Below the pieces are notes generated by a model that worked only from the letters and a program-made list of their open reading frames with translations, did not search any database and had not been told where the DNA came from. Both the position numbers and the translations under genes were made by a program. A DNA stretch of 64,000 bases, from the NCBI RefSeq assembly GCF_006120725.1, contig NZ_SWMU01000002.1:372001-436000 (forward strand), in the 5' to 3' direction. Positions 26,285 through 35,715 of the stretch are shown one piece after another. This DNA comes from Mesohalobacter halotolerans (GTDB lineage Bacteria > Bacteroidota > Bacteroidia > Flavobacteriales > Flavobacteriaceae). Every line of letters starts with the position of its first letter. Within the stretch, counting starts at the first letter, position 1.

Positions 26285-27049
26285 ATGATTATAAAAATTC
26301 ATCCGGATTTTAAGTCTTATCAGACTGAGATTATAAATTGCATTTCAAATTTTGATAAACAAGGGCAATTAATATATGGCGGTAGTCGTAATAGTATAAA
26401 AATCTTTGATATCGGAGATTTGGTTTTAAATATCAAAGCTTTTCAGAGGCCAAACTTTATTAAAAAAATCATTTACACCTACTTTAGAGCGTCTAAAGCC
26501 AAACGTTCTTATAATTTTGCTCAATATTTAATTGATAACAATATTGGCACACCAAAACCCATAGCCTACGTAGAATATAAAGACATCTTAGGTCTCACAA
26601 ATAGTTATTACGTTTGTGAACATCTTGAATATGACTTGATGTTTAGAGAATTAGTAACCGATTCTAACTGGCCTAAACATGAAGAAATATTAAGACAGTT
26701 CACCCAATTTTGTTACAAGTTGCACGAAAACGGTATCGAGTTTAAAGATCACTCACCTGGAAATACATTAATAAAAAAAGAAAGTGATAAGCATTATAAA
26801 TTTTATCTTGTTGATTTAAACCGGATGACATTTCACGATAATATGAGTCTTGAACAACGTATGTTCAACCTAAGAAGATTGACACCAAAACTCGATATGG
26901 TGAGCATCATAGCTGATGAATATGCAAAATTGAATGGAGAAAATTCAGATAAGTTGTTTAAAATGCTATGGGAAGCCACATCAGGGTTTCAAAGAAAATT
27001 TCACCGTAAAAAACGATTTAAAAACAAGTTTAAATCGGTTCCTTCTTAG
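26285..27049 (+). CDS. Lipopolysaccharide kinase (Kdo/WaaP-like) family protein
   Basis: The 254-residue protein has a protein-kinase-like fold of the Kdo/WaaP/RIO type. The catalytic loop is EFKDHSPGNTLI (about 157-168), where the usual HxD is replaced by DHSPGN, and VDLNRM (about 180-185) corresponds to the metal-binding DFG region. An N-terminal beta-rich lobe has LIYGGSRNSIKIF. It is expected to phosphorylate a lipid A core sugar such as Kdo at the cytoplasmic face. It converges on a glycosyltransferase gene, overlapping it by 20 bases, and both fit LPS core assembly. Confidence 0.87.
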   Translation: MIIKIHPDFKSYQTEIINCISNFDKQGQLIYGGSRNSIKIFDIGDLVLNIKAFQRPNFIKKIIYTYFRASKAKRSYNFAQYLIDNNIGTPKPIAYVEYKDILGLTNSYYVCEHLEYDLMFRELVTDSNWPKHEEILRQFTQFCYKLHENGIEFKDHSPGNTLIKKESDKHYKFYLVDLNRMTFHDNMSLEQRMFNLRRLTPKLDMVSIIADEYAKLNGENSDKLFKMLWEATSGFQRKFHRKKRFKNKFKSVPS

Positions 27050-27809
27050 ATTGGTAAAGTTTTTTTAAAAAAGGATAGCGATAATAAACGCTTAAAGCAT
27101 TTAAATAACATATAATAAAACCGCGTTTGCCATCTAAAATACCAAGGCGAATTAAAAATGTATATAAAAACTTATAAGCCGGTTTGATGTAATAGTGAAA
27201 GAAGTTGGGCTTTACATCTTTCATATAAAGCTCCTTAGCTTTGAGATTAGCATAGTTAATCATTTTCTGTTTATAACTGTCGTAATCAATATAAGAATAA
27301 TGAATCAACTTGTGCTTCATGGTTCGCGTTCGACCTTTGACCCTTAAGATTTCGTGAACTAATCGCTCTTTGGAGTATCGAGCTGCATCTTTTTTAAATA
27401 AACGGATATTTTTGTCGGTCTGCCAACCGCTAAAGTGCAACGGCTTATCTTTAAACATAAATTTTCTGAAGAAGTAATAAGCCTCTGCGGTGTCTTCGTT
27501 TTTGACGGTTTCGAGAATTTCTTTTCTTAATTCCGAAGTTAAACGTTCATCGGCATCTAGAAACAAAATCCAATTGTGGTTAGCATAATCTAAAGCCAAA
27601 TTGCGTTGATCGGTAAAGTTTTCAAACTTATTTTGATAGACTTTGACATGTTTGTAAGATTGGGCAATATCGACCGTTTTATCGGTTGAGAAAGAATCTA
27701 AAACAATAATCTCATCGACAAAATCTATATTTTCAATGACTTCACTAATATTTTTCTCTTCATTGAGTGTAATGATTAGGCCAGTAATTTTAGGTTTGGG
27801 TTGGGTCAT
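27030..27809 (-). CDS. Family 2 glycosyltransferase, LPS core type (WaaE-like)
   Basis: The 259-residue enzyme begins ITGLIITLNEEKNISEVIEN and has IIVLDSFSTDKTVDIA and the donor-site motif FLDADERLT (about 93-101). These are hallmarks of the KdtX/WaaE-like family that adds beta-linked glucose or a similar sugar to the inner LPS core. Its basic C-terminal part with FHYYIKPAYKFLYTF probably touches the membrane. It converges with the Kdo-kinase-like gene with a 20-base overlap of the coding ends, an arrangement that excludes separate terminators between them. Confidence 0.9.
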   Translation of the reverse strand: MTQPKPKITGLIITLNEEKNISEVIENIDFVDEIIVLDSFSTDKTVDIAQSYKHVKVYQNKFENFTDQRNLALDYANHNWILFLDADERLTSELRKEILETVKNEDTAEAYYFFRKFMFKDKPLHFSGWQTDKNIRLFKKDAARYSKERLVHEILRVKGRTRTMKHKLIHYSYIDYDSYKQKMINYANLKAKELYMKDVKPNFFHYYIKPAYKFLYTFLIRLGILDGKRGFIICYLNALSVYYRYPFLKKLYQSKKEPI

Positions 27810-27951
27810 AGTTATGGCTTAAACCGGATCAAAAATACAATAGCTATTGAATTATCCTACCTTTAAAGCTAAAATATTTTATTTATAAAGTCTATTCAAA
27901 AGTATATTTGAGTTGAGTCAAAATTATTTCTATCTGATCATTTAATCAGCA

Positions 27952-28941
27952 TTATATATGGACAACCAAAAAATCAGATGAATTGGCCTTGAGTTTTAAC
28001 CTTGAGATTGTTGCCGGAATAAGATAAGTTTCTTGTTGAGCTATGGAAAAGACTCTATTTTCAAAAACGATTTCTGCATCGACTCCAACATTAATAAGAA
28101 TACAAAAACTCTCTGGAGAATATAAGTCTAAATCAAATTCACCATTCACATGAAGATAATCTGTTTTGAAGTGTGGGTTGTAAACGACTTTATTTAAACT
28201 ATTCGTTGTTTTATTGTAATTTACACTTGGGTCTTTTGAAGTAAAGTCTATGGCGTCTAAGGCTTCTTGCTGGTGTAGTGTTCGAAATTTCCCCTGTTCG
28301 TCTACCCTATTCCAATCATAAATTCTATAAGTAATATCTGAAGTTTGCTGAATTTCTGCCAATAAAACGCCTGAACCAATGGCGTGAATTAAACCGGGAG
28401 CAATAAAAAACACATCACCGGATGTAACATTAATGTGATTTAAAACATCTTTTATCGACTTATTTTTAACCGCTTTGAGATAATCATTTTTGTTCATAGG
28501 TCTATCAAAATCAGCGATGATAAAACCGTCTTTTTCAGCATTCATAACATACCACATTTCGGTTTTACCCATGCAATTGTGCTTGGTTTTGGCAATCTTA
28601 TCATCAGGGTGAAGTTGAACCGATAGATTCTCTTTGGCATCAATAAATTTAATCAACAAAGGAAATTCATTTCCAAATCGCTTGTATACGGATTGACCGA
28701 CCAATTCTTCTTTGTAATTTGCTAAAACAGTGTTTAAACTTTGACCTTCTAAAGCTCCACCATCTACCACAGAAACACTGCCTTCAACACCACTAATTTC
28801 CCAGGATTCTCCAATTTTAGTATCTTCTGAGACTGACTTATCTTTATAATTTAAATGCTGACCACCCCAGATTTTTTTTTTGAGAATGGGTTTAAATTTT
28901 AGAGGGTAAAGCTCAGGTTTATGTATTAATTTTTTTGACAA
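27952..28941 (-). CDS. manA: Mannose-6-phosphate isomerase, class I
   Basis: The 329-residue protein is a type I phosphomannose isomerase of the shorter Bacteroidota/Firmicutes form. KKIWGGQHL (22-30) is the start motif, SVQLHPDD (about 109-116) supplies zinc ligands, KTEMWYVM a further ligand, and FFIAPGLIHAIGSGVLLAEIQQ (about 175-196) the remainder of the active site. It interconverts mannose 6-phosphate and fructose 6-phosphate for GDP-mannose synthesis. Its start lies inside the end of the bcp gene (23-base overlap), suggesting coupled translation. Confidence 0.94.
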   Translation of the reverse strand: MSKKLIHKPELYPLKFKPILKKKIWGGQHLNYKDKSVSEDTKIGESWEISGVEGSVSVVDGGALEGQSLNTVLANYKEELVGQSVYKRFGNEFPLLIKFIDAKENLSVQLHPDDKIAKTKHNCMGKTEMWYVMNAEKDGFIIADFDRPMNKNDYLKAVKNKSIKDVLNHINVTSGDVFFIAPGLIHAIGSGVLLAEIQQTSDITYRIYDWNRVDEQGKFRTLHQQEALDAIDFTSKDPSVNYNKTTNSLNKVVYNPHFKTDYLHVNGEFDLDLYSPESFCILINVGVDAEIVFENRVFSIAQQETYLIPATISRLKLKANSSDFLVVHI

Positions 28942-29371
28942 CTTTTAAAGCTTTTCTGATATGCGGTTTGGCATCCATACTGTTAAAACGGTGAATTAAA
29001 ACCCCATCGTCGTCAAAAATAAAGGTTTCTCGACCTGGTAGCAAGCCCAACAAGCTTTTTTTTACGCCAAACTGTTTTCTGAGTTTACCGTCCTTATCTG
29101 ATAATAAAGTAAAAGGTAAATTGTGTTTTTTTGCAAAGCGCTGGTGCGAACTTTCACTGTCTCCGCTTACGCCAATAACTTCAGCACCGAGATCTTGAAA
29201 ATCCTGATAACTATCTCTAAAACTACAGGCTTCTTTGGTGCAACCCGGCGTAAAGTTTTTTGGGTAAAAATATATGACTAAAGGTGTTTTACCAAGGTGT
29301 TTTGAAATATCAAATTCTTCTTCGTTTTGATCTTTAGCTGTAAAAGGTTTTAGTTTGTCGTTAACTTTCAT
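28919..29371 (-). CDS. bcp: Thioredoxin-dependent thiol peroxidase (peroxiredoxin Q/BCP)
   Basis: The 150-residue peroxiredoxin has the active-site motif YFYPKNFTPGCTKEACSFRD (about 30-49). Its peroxidatic Cys is followed five residues later by the resolving Cys, as in E. coli Bcp. The protein has no signal peptide and should reduce H2O2 and organic hydroperoxides in the cytoplasm with thioredoxin as electron donor. It lies in a compact run: queD ends 1 base before it and manA starts within its last codons. Confidence 0.95.
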   Translation of the reverse strand: MKVNDKLKPFTAKDQNEEEFDISKHLGKTPLVIYFYPKNFTPGCTKEACSFRDSYQDFQDLGAEVIGVSGDSESSHQRFAKKHNLPFTLLSDKDGKLRKQFGVKKSLLGLLPGRETFIFDDDGVLIHRFNSMDAKPHIRKALKVVKKINT

Positions 29372-29372
29372 A

Positions 29373-29783
29373 TTATTGACCGTTGTAGGTTACAAAATTT
29401 CTTGGTGTTTCGTATAAAGTTACACTCAATTCAAGATTATTGTCTAAATGTTTTCTCAACTTATCCCATATTACCACTACAATATTTTCAGCTGTAGGAT
29501 TTAAAGTTTTAAAAACTTCAACTTGTTCATTGAGATTTTTGTGGTCAAATTCGTCTTCCACTTCAGTTTTGATTAAATCTTTGAGCACCTTTATATCTAT
29601 AACGTAACCAGTTTCTGGATCGATTTCTCCGGTTACTGCAACCACCAATTCATAATTATGACCGTGATAATACGGGTTGCTGCATTTTCCAAATACAGCT
29701 TCGTTTTTTTCATCTGTCCAATCTTTTCGATATAAACGATGGGCGGCGTTGAAGTGTGCTTTTCTGTGGACAGTGACTTTCAT
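29373..29783 (-). CDS. queD: 6-carboxytetrahydropterin synthase
   Basis: The 136-residue protein is a QueD/PTPS family enzyme. The zinc-binding histidines are visible in FNAAHRLY (12-19) and YYHGHNYEL (about 38-46). The catalytic Cys is in GKCSNPYYHG, and FDHKNLNE plus TAENIVVVIWDKL complete the fold. In bacteria it converts 7,8-dihydroneopterin triphosphate to 6-carboxytetrahydropterin in queuosine synthesis. No other queuosine gene is in the window. Its start overlaps the idi stop by 4 bases. Confidence 0.93.
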   Translation of the reverse strand: MKVTVHRKAHFNAAHRLYRKDWTDEKNEAVFGKCSNPYYHGHNYELVVAVTGEIDPETGYVIDIKVLKDLIKTEVEDEFDHKNLNEQVEVFKTLNPTAENIVVVIWDKLRKHLDNNLELSVTLYETPRNFVTYNGQ

Positions 29784-30319
29784 ATAACTTTTTTTGTATT
29801 TATGGCAGAAAGATATTTCTCAAATATAATTTTAAACCAGGCTGTATATTGTTCAGGATATTTGGCCATATTTGCTTTAATTTGGTTTAATGTTCGCCAT
29901 TTAAAATCTGCAACTTCGTCAGGATTAGGTTTAGGGTCATGGTTATAATATCCAATTAAAATATGATCAAACTCGTGTTCAGTTAAACCATTGGCAAAAG
30001 GCGCCTTGTAAATAAAAGACATCACTTCTCTTAAAGGCACTGAAAACCCCATTTCTTCTTGTAATCGACGCTTACCAGCCTCGACATGAGACTCACCTTC
30101 TTTTTGATGACTACAGCAGGTGTTGGTCCACAGGCCTGGCGTATGATATTTTGTCAAAGCCCGTTGCTGCAATAGCAATTCATCTTTATCATTAAAGACA
30201 AATACCGAAAATGCACGGTGAAGAAGACCTTTTTCGTGAGCTTCTATTTTTTCCATTTTACCAATGGGATTGTCGTTTTCATCGACCAGAATCACATATT
30301 TGTCTTCAGCTTTATCCAT
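29780..30319 (-). CDS. idi: Isopentenyl-diphosphate delta-isomerase, type I
   Basis: The 179-residue Nudix-fold enzyme has the IPP isomerase motifs: NTCCSHQKEGESHVEAGKRR (about 86-105), where the Cys and the Nudix-like Glu side chains act, and YKAPFANGLTEHEFDHILIG (about 127-146) with the second catalytic Glu. It converts isopentenyl to dimethylallyl diphosphate for isoprenoids. It is the first gene of the idi-queD-bcp-manA run, joined by overlaps or single-base gaps. Confidence 0.95.
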   Translation of the reverse strand: MDKAEDKYVILVDENDNPIGKMEKIEAHEKGLLHRAFSVFVFNDKDELLLQQRALTKYHTPGLWTNTCCSHQKEGESHVEAGKRRLQEEMGFSVPLREVMSFIYKAPFANGLTEHEFDHILIGYYNHDPKPNPDEVADFKWRTLNQIKANMAKYPEQYTAWFKIIFEKYLSAINTKKVI

Positions 30320-30410
30320 AAAATATATATTGACTGTAAATAAAATAAAACTCCTTCAACTTGCCTATGAAAAATAGAGATTTAGTATTACTTTAATAAA
30401 GTTGAAAGAC

Positions 30411-31052
30411 TTAGTAGCCAAACCGTATGCCTACCAAAATGTTTAAAAAATGCGCTTCATCAAAAAAATCTTGACGGATTGGTGCAGTATCAATCTGCAT
30501 AAAATCTATACGGTATTCTGGCTTGATAAAAACTTTTAAGTTTTTGGAAATTTCATAACTCGCAGCAGTAGAAAAGAGCAGTGTTGTGGCGTCATCTTCA
30601 AAATCTATTTTTTCGTCAAAAGTGGTTGATGTTTTTTTATTGTTATAAACCGTGGCTCCTATTCCTAATGAAGTTTCTAAATTAAATTGTTCATCTAAAA
30701 TAAATCGATAGCCACCAACAGCTAGATATGAATTGACATTACTGTGTTCAAAAACCCCAACAAGTGTTACATCAGCAACATCAGCTCTTAAATGTTGAAA
30801 TTTTAATCCAAAAAAAAAGTGATTGTTAAAATAGCCTTTAAAACTAAAATCTAAACCGTACTTAAAGTCCATGCCATCTGCTGCAAAATTATTACCAATA
30901 GCTATTGGCACTACACCAGAAAATTCAATATTGAGGTGAGTTTTGGATTGTTTTATTTTATTATCTATAGTATCTGAAGTTTGCGCTAGTAATGAACAAG
31001 CACAAAAAGAAATTGTAAAAATAAGTGTTTTAGTAAGTAAACTCAAAGACAT
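30411..31052 (-). CDS. Predicted outer-membrane beta-barrel protein
   Basis: The 213-residue protein has a signal peptide (about 1-23, ending LLAQ). Alternating hydrophobic and polar strands follow, ending with ILVGIRFGY, a typical C-terminal aromatic residue for outer-membrane assembly. Strand-turn patterns such as NNHFFFGLKFQH and LETSLGIGATVYNN resemble the OmpW/OprF-like small barrels of Bacteroidota. Function is unknown. It overlaps the preceding lipoprotein gene by 23 bases, so the two are likely partners. Confidence 0.8.
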   Translation of the reverse strand: MSLSLLTKTLIFTISFCACSLLAQTSDTIDNKIKQSKTHLNIEFSGVVPIAIGNNFAADGMDFKYGLDFSFKGYFNNHFFFGLKFQHLRADVADVTLVGVFEHSNVNSYLAVGGYRFILDEQFNLETSLGIGATVYNNKKTSTTFDEKIDFEDDATTLLFSTAASYEISKNLKVFIKPEYRIDFMQIDTAPIRQDFFDEAHFLNILVGIRFGY

Positions 31053-31752
31053 TGCTAGGGTTGTTTAAAGGTATTTCTATAACTTGATTGGGCGCATTGT
31101 TAATACTGTAAATAAAAAAAACTGTGGAGTTGCGTAGGCTTTCAATTGTTCGCGATTCTTCTGGATTCTCTGGACTATTTTGACCTGAAATACTGAAAAA
31201 CGTATCGCAAAATTCAATGTTTTCTAATTGATTTAAATCAGAAATAGAAATAAAACATTGAGCCGTTTTTCGCTCAATTGTCCATTCTAAAAAAACAGGT
31301 TCAGTAGAAGTCTTTAGAATGTTGAGCTCTAAAATAGCTTTTCTTGGAATTTCAAAGTCATTCAATTCAATTTGATTGACATTATCAAAAACACCATTAT
31401 TAAATGCCAAAGCAACATCTGCAAATTCATCAGTTACAGCGTCAGATTCTTCTGGAAGAATTTGTAAGCCTGCGTTTGAAGATAACGGCACTAAAGATGT
31501 AAATTCAAAAAAACCATTAGCATTGGTTTGTCCTTGACCAATTTTGTTTTGAGCACTTGCAAAGCTAAGGTCAGCATTAAGTGTTGAGACTAATCTTGCA
31601 TTTTGAATAGGTTGATTATTTTCGTCTATCAAATTTCCTGTAAAAATCAGCCTTCGATTGTTAGCAATATCTTCGCAAGACAAACAAAACAATAGGCACA
31701 GCAAACAAAAAAAATTAAAATATGTTTTCAAAAGATAAAATTTTTTAGACAC
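31030..31752 (-). CDS. Lipoprotein with carboxypeptidase-regulatory-like domain
   Basis: The 240-residue protein has a signal peptide with a lipobox-like LSC (about 24-26), then acidic residues (EDI). A beta-sandwich segment, FTGNLIDENNQPIQNARL followed by TNANGFFEFTSLVP, is the CarboxypepD_reg-like pattern common in Bacteroidota surface proteins. The remainder has no recognisable domain. It is probably anchored to the outer membrane. The overlap with the barrel gene that follows supports a joint envelope role. Function is unknown. Confidence 0.75.
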   Translation of the reverse strand: MSKKFYLLKTYFNFFCLLCLLFCLSCEDIANNRRLIFTGNLIDENNQPIQNARLVSTLNADLSFASAQNKIGQGQTNANGFFEFTSLVPLSSNAGLQILPEESDAVTDEFADVALAFNNGVFDNVNQIELNDFEIPRKAILELNILKTSTEPVFLEWTIERKTAQCFISISDLNQLENIEFCDTFFSISGQNSPENPEESRTIESLRNSTVFFIYSINNAPNQVIEIPLNNPSNVFEFTY

Positions 31753-31774
31753 ACTTATACATTGATAAGGTGCT

Positions 31775-32476
31775 TTAGTTTGAATGGCGTTGCGTTACCA
31801 AATTGTTAAGTTCTTGCCCGTAATAAGATTTTTGAATAGACTTATCAAAAGATTGATAAACAGAATCTAAGTATTTTGTATTAATATATTGGGCTTGATT
31901 TAAAATAACATAGGGGGAAACTTCTAAATCAGGATGATTCATCGCAAAATTAATGGCATACAAATACCGCCTAGTTGACATTTTGTTATAAGCTTGATTA
32001 ATACTATCAAGACGATTCTGATTATTAGCTTTTCTAGCTTCGAGTTCGGCTTTAATTAATTCTAGCTTTTGGTCTCCAAAACGCTTAATGTTTTGACTGT
32101 ATTCTTGAAATTGTTGTTGGTTTTTATAGTCCGCTTTGATTTTGGCATACATAAATGCATCCAATTCTGCATTGACATTTAAATGACCTTTATCGGCAAA
32201 AAAAGCAATGAAATTATCAGCTCGCTCTAAGGTATCTTTTTCTAGTTGCAAATACATCACTTCAGGGTGATTGAGCTGCACATCAAACTGAAATTGATTG
32301 GTATTATATAGCTCTAAAGAGTCTATATTAATGATAGCAGAATCTTTGACTTTTTGAAGGTATAGTTTCCCTTTTTTTAATCCTGAGATTTCACCTGTTA
32401 TGGTTAAATCAGGGTTTTTTGTCTCACAACTCAAGGTTGAGATAAAAACAACTAAGCATAATAATTTAATTTTCAT
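31775..32476 (-). CDS. DUF4369 family lipoprotein
   Basis: The 233-residue protein has a short signal peptide and lipobox (STLSC, about 13-17). The DUF4369 pattern follows: ITGEISGLKKGKLYLQKVKDS (about 26-46) and a KDTLERADNFIAFFADKGHLNVN-type strand region. A long charged helical segment follows (about 125-175). In many relatives DUF4369 precedes a thioredoxin-like domain; here that domain is missing and the protein ends after the helical part. Likely periplasm-facing. It starts 2 bases after the DUF819 gene ends. Confidence 0.85.
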   Translation of the reverse strand: MKIKLLCLVVFISTLSCETKNPDLTITGEISGLKKGKLYLQKVKDSAIINIDSLELYNTNQFQFDVQLNHPEVMYLQLEKDTLERADNFIAFFADKGHLNVNAELDAFMYAKIKADYKNQQQFQEYSQNIKRFGDQKLELIKAELEARKANNQNRLDSINQAYNKMSTRRYLYAINFAMNHPDLEVSPYVILNQAQYINTKYLDSVYQSFDKSIQKSYYGQELNNLVTQRHSN

Positions 32477-32478
32477 AT

Positions 32479-33807
32479 TTAAAATTTAGATGCCATTTCC
32501 ATTAAAATTGTGCAAGCTATCGCCGCATAAGTCCCTACAGCATACCCAAATACTGCTAAAAGCACACCAACACTTGTTAAAGACGGATGAAATGCCGAGG
32601 CGACCACAGGTGCTGACGCCGCACCGCCAACATTTGCTTGACTACCAACCGCTAAAAAGAAATAAGGCGCTTTAATAAGCTTTGCCACTAAAATTAATAG
32701 TCCAGCATGAATACTCATCCAAATCAGGCCAATACCAATTAAGCCCGGATTTTCGGTAACGGTGGTTAAATCCATTTTCATCCCAATAGTAGCGACTAAA
32801 ATATAGATAAATACAGAACCTATCTTGCTAGCGCCAACGCCTTCAAAACGTTTGAGTTTAGTGAATGATAACGCAATACCAAATGCCGTAGCAATAGTTA
32901 TCATCCAGAAAAATTGACCGGCAAAGGAACTCAAGGCTGAAGATTTATCACTAAACACTTCAAAATTTGAAATTAGGAAAGTTGAAATTTCTTTAGAAAA
33001 CCAGTGTCCGAGTGCTACACCGGTAAACCCAATCGCTAAAATTATCATCATGTCAGAAAGTGTTGATTTACGTGACACACTTTTTTCATAGGCAGAGACT
33101 TTCTCTTTTAAATCGTCTATGGCAGAATTATCAGCTTTTAGCCATCTATCAATATTTTTACGTTGACCTATGCCTAATAAAATTAATGCCATCCAAAGAT
33201 TGGCGACGACAATATCTACCAAAACCATAGCGCCGTATTTTCTAGGGTTATATTCAAAGATTTCTAGCATAGCAGCTTGGTTGGCTCCACCACCAATCCA
33301 ACTCCCTGCTAGGGTAGATAACCCACGCCAGATGGCATCAAAACCTGTTCCTCCTAATGTTTCTGGTGAAATATAGGAGATGATTAGTATTGCTAATGGA
33401 CCACCTATTACAATACCCAAAGTTCCAACAAAAAACATCAGTAAAGCTTTCCAACCGAGGTTGGCAATTGCCTTTAAATCTATACTTAAAGTTAATAAGA
33501 CTAAAGATGCTGGTAATAAGTATCTTGAAGCAAAAAAATACAATTGTGATTTTTCTTTAGTCACTTGCCCGGTTGTATCTACAACATCCCATTCAGACGA
33601 AATTAAACCCAAAGAATTTAGGACGGCTGGAATGAGGTAACACAACAACAACGCAGGCACATATTTGTAAAAACGAGACCAAAATTTATGTTTTAAATTT
33701 GAGGTATAGAAGATTATGCCCAAAACCAATAATAGAAGTCCTAATACTACAGCGTCATTAGTAAAAAAGGGTTCAGGTCTCAGGTTCTCCATAATAAATT
33801 TTGGCAT
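32479..33807 (-). CDS. DUF819 family membrane protein
   Basis: The 442-residue protein is a polytopic inner-membrane protein with about 11 hydrophobic helices and one long polar loop (about 220-245, KADNSAIDDLKEKVSAYEKS). Family-type segments include AGSWIGGGANQAAMLEIF, TIGMKMDL and a late GSQANVGGAASAPVVASAFHPSL. DUF819 proteins resemble secondary carriers and are thought to be transporters, but no substrate is established. An ATG five codons downstream (33792) is an alternative start that fits the family N-terminus slightly better. Confidence 0.88.
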   Translation of the reverse strand: MPKFIMENLRPEPFFTNDAVVLGLLLLVLGIIFYTSNLKHKFWSRFYKYVPALLLCYLIPAVLNSLGLISSEWDVVDTTGQVTKEKSQLYFFASRYLLPASLVLLTLSIDLKAIANLGWKALLMFFVGTLGIVIGGPLAILIISYISPETLGGTGFDAIWRGLSTLAGSWIGGGANQAAMLEIFEYNPRKYGAMVLVDIVVANLWMALILLGIGQRKNIDRWLKADNSAIDDLKEKVSAYEKSVSRKSTLSDMMIILAIGFTGVALGHWFSKEISTFLISNFEVFSDKSSALSSFAGQFFWMITIATAFGIALSFTKLKRFEGVGASKIGSVFIYILVATIGMKMDLTTVTENPGLIGIGLIWMSIHAGLLILVAKLIKAPYFFLAVGSQANVGGAASAPVVASAFHPSLTSVGVLLAVFGYAVGTYAAIACTILMEMASKF

Positions 33808-33836
33808 AAAAATAGAGATTACAAAAGAACCTAAGG

Positions 33837-34646
33837 CTATAAATTAAATAATTTTTGAAGGTGGTTTGCAACACCGTTTTCTATATTGCTTTGCGTAAAA
33901 TCGTCAGCGACAGCTTTGACTTCATCTTTGGCGTTGTCGACAGCTACGCCGAGACCAACTTTGTCTATCATCTCGACATCATTATAATTATCGCCATAAG
34001 CCAAAATATTGTCCAATTTGATGTCTTTATATATTTTTTGCAATAGAACTTGTAGCCCAGACAATTTAGAGATTTGCATAGGCGCCATCTCTATATAGGT
34101 TGGTTTTGAACGGTAAAGATGTAATTTATCATTATGTTGTTGAGATAAGCGTTGATAAAATTGTTCAACTTTAGGCTCATCGCCCATACACATAATTTTA
34201 TGTGGCTCTTTATTATACATTTTCCAGTCTTCTAAAACAGCTTCGTTTGATTTAAACTCAGGTTCTACTTTTGTATTAGCCACTTCTCTCCTGCTCCAGT
34301 GATCTTCTTGTGGTGCAAACCATTCATCGTTATGATATAAACTGAGATGCAAATTCAAATCATGGTTAGCTTTTAAAACTTCACTGAAGGTTTGAAAATC
34401 TATACCTGTGTGTGATAAAATTTTGTTTTGATGTAAAACCAGACCGCCATTGTAAGCCACAATAGGATAATCTTTGATTCCTAAATCACTTTGAATATGC
34501 CGCATTGCTTTCGGCATACGAGCTGAGATTAAAACAATTTTGTAGTCTTGTTTTAAAGCGCGAATACACTTAATAGTGTTCTGAGAAACGCTTTTATTTT
34601 TATCCAGAAGCGTTCCATCAATATCTATAGCAATAAGTTTATACAT
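33837..34646 (-). CDS. Cof-type HAD-IIB family sugar-phosphate phosphatase
   Basis: The 269-residue protein is a C2-cap HAD hydrolase. Motif I is AIDIDGTLLDKN (6-17) with the nucleophilic Asp, motif II Ser/Thr is in ISAR, and the late motif LAYGDNYNDVEMIDKVGLGVAV (about 214-235) gives motifs III/IV. Cof/YidA/YkrA-like enzymes dephosphorylate sugar phosphates, nucleotides or flavin precursors. Substrate is not predictable. Its start overlaps the stop of the hydrolase gene upstream by one base. Confidence 0.9.
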   Translation of the reverse strand: MYKLIAIDIDGTLLDKNKSVSQNTIKCIRALKQDYKIVLISARMPKAMRHIQSDLGIKDYPIVAYNGGLVLHQNKILSHTGIDFQTFSEVLKANHDLNLHLSLYHNDEWFAPQEDHWSRREVANTKVEPEFKSNEAVLEDWKMYNKEPHKIMCMGDEPKVEQFYQRLSQQHNDKLHLYRSKPTYIEMAPMQISKLSGLQVLLQKIYKDIKLDNILAYGDNYNDVEMIDKVGLGVAVDNAKDEVKAVADDFTQSNIENGVANHLQKLFNL

Positions 34647-35593
34647 TATTTAAAATTTTGAAGAAATATCTCAATTTCAGACTTTAAATCTTGATGCAGT
34701 GGCAAATTAGGATTATTGTAAGCTTTTTGATTTTCAAGCCCTATGCTTTTGACTTCTTTTAATACGTGGTTCATATTGTCTATGATTGCATAATCAGCAT
34801 TTGGAAAACTTTCTGAAAGAATTTTAGCTTCTTCGCCTGGTACTTGAATATCGGTTGTGCCTCCAACCACTAAAGTAGATTCAGTAATTTTTTTTGCAAT
34901 TGCTTTAGGATTATACTGCATCCAAGATTGTAAAAAGGCCTGTGTGTCTTCTCTCAATACGGTTTTTAATAAAGGGTTGTATGCTTTGACATATCCAACT
35001 TTTTTTATCGAATCAAAAGCTTCTTTTAAATCTTTATATAAGAAAGGTGCTTGTTTGCTGATTTGACTTACCATCACTTCATCGATGGGTTTTGCTGTGC
35101 CACACAGTAAAATTAAACCATTAACGGCAGTTTTGAGACTGGCCAATTGGGCAACTAAAGCCCCTTGACTATGACCTATTAGAATAAACTTGTCAAAACC
35201 ATATTTTGCACCCTCAAAAAGTTTAAAGTAATTCACGACGTCTGCTGCATCGTCTACAAAATCTTCAAAGCGGATTTGAGATTGGATATATTTTTGATTT
35301 CTCGATAATTTAATGATGCGTTTATCGTATCTAAAACTGGCAACTCCTTGATCTGCCAAAAAATAAGCCAGTTGTTTAAGGCTGTTGTTTTTCATCGCAA
35401 TTTGATTACCATCGCGATCGGTTGATCCTGACCCAGCAATGATGATGGCTAAAGTTTTAGATTTTTTTTCTTCAGGTTGTAGCAATGTCCCATCAATAAA
35501 ATCATTGATTTCAAGATTTTCTATAATATGATTTTGAGCATAATTGCTAATTATCATACAAACCGAAAACACCGTAAAAAATATTTTTTTCAT
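34646..35593 (-). CDS. Secreted alpha/beta hydrolase
   Basis: The 315-residue protein has a signal peptide (about 1-19, ending YAQ). An alpha/beta-hydrolase domain of the serine aminopeptidase/BAAT-like type follows. IIAGSGSTDRDGNQ (about 51-64) forms the oxyanion strand-loop, LIGHSQGALVA (about 138-148) is the nucleophile elbow with Ser142, and GTTDIQV and NMNHVLK hold the acid and His. A periplasmic esterase or peptidase is likely; the substrate is unknown. Its stop and the next start share one base with the HAD phosphatase gene. Confidence 0.88.
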   Translation of the reverse strand: MKKIFFTVFSVCMIISNYAQNHIIENLEINDFIDGTLLQPEEKKSKTLAIIIAGSGSTDRDGNQIAMKNNSLKQLAYFLADQGVASFRYDKRIIKLSRNQKYIQSQIRFEDFVDDAADVVNYFKLFEGAKYGFDKFILIGHSQGALVAQLASLKTAVNGLILLCGTAKPIDEVMVSQISKQAPFLYKDLKEAFDSIKKVGYVKAYNPLLKTVLREDTQAFLQSWMQYNPKAIAKKITESTLVVGGTTDIQVPGEEAKILSESFPNADYAIIDNMNHVLKEVKSIGLENQKAYNNPNLPLHQDLKSEIEIFLQNFK

Positions 35594-35715
35594 GTATCTG
35601 AAATTATATGATTTTAATGAGATGAATATGTTGAATTATTTATTTACAGTCTTGAATTTGAAAAGATTTTAACTTAAGTAAAGTTTTATGCTTTTCTGCT
35701 TTCAGCTTTACAGCT

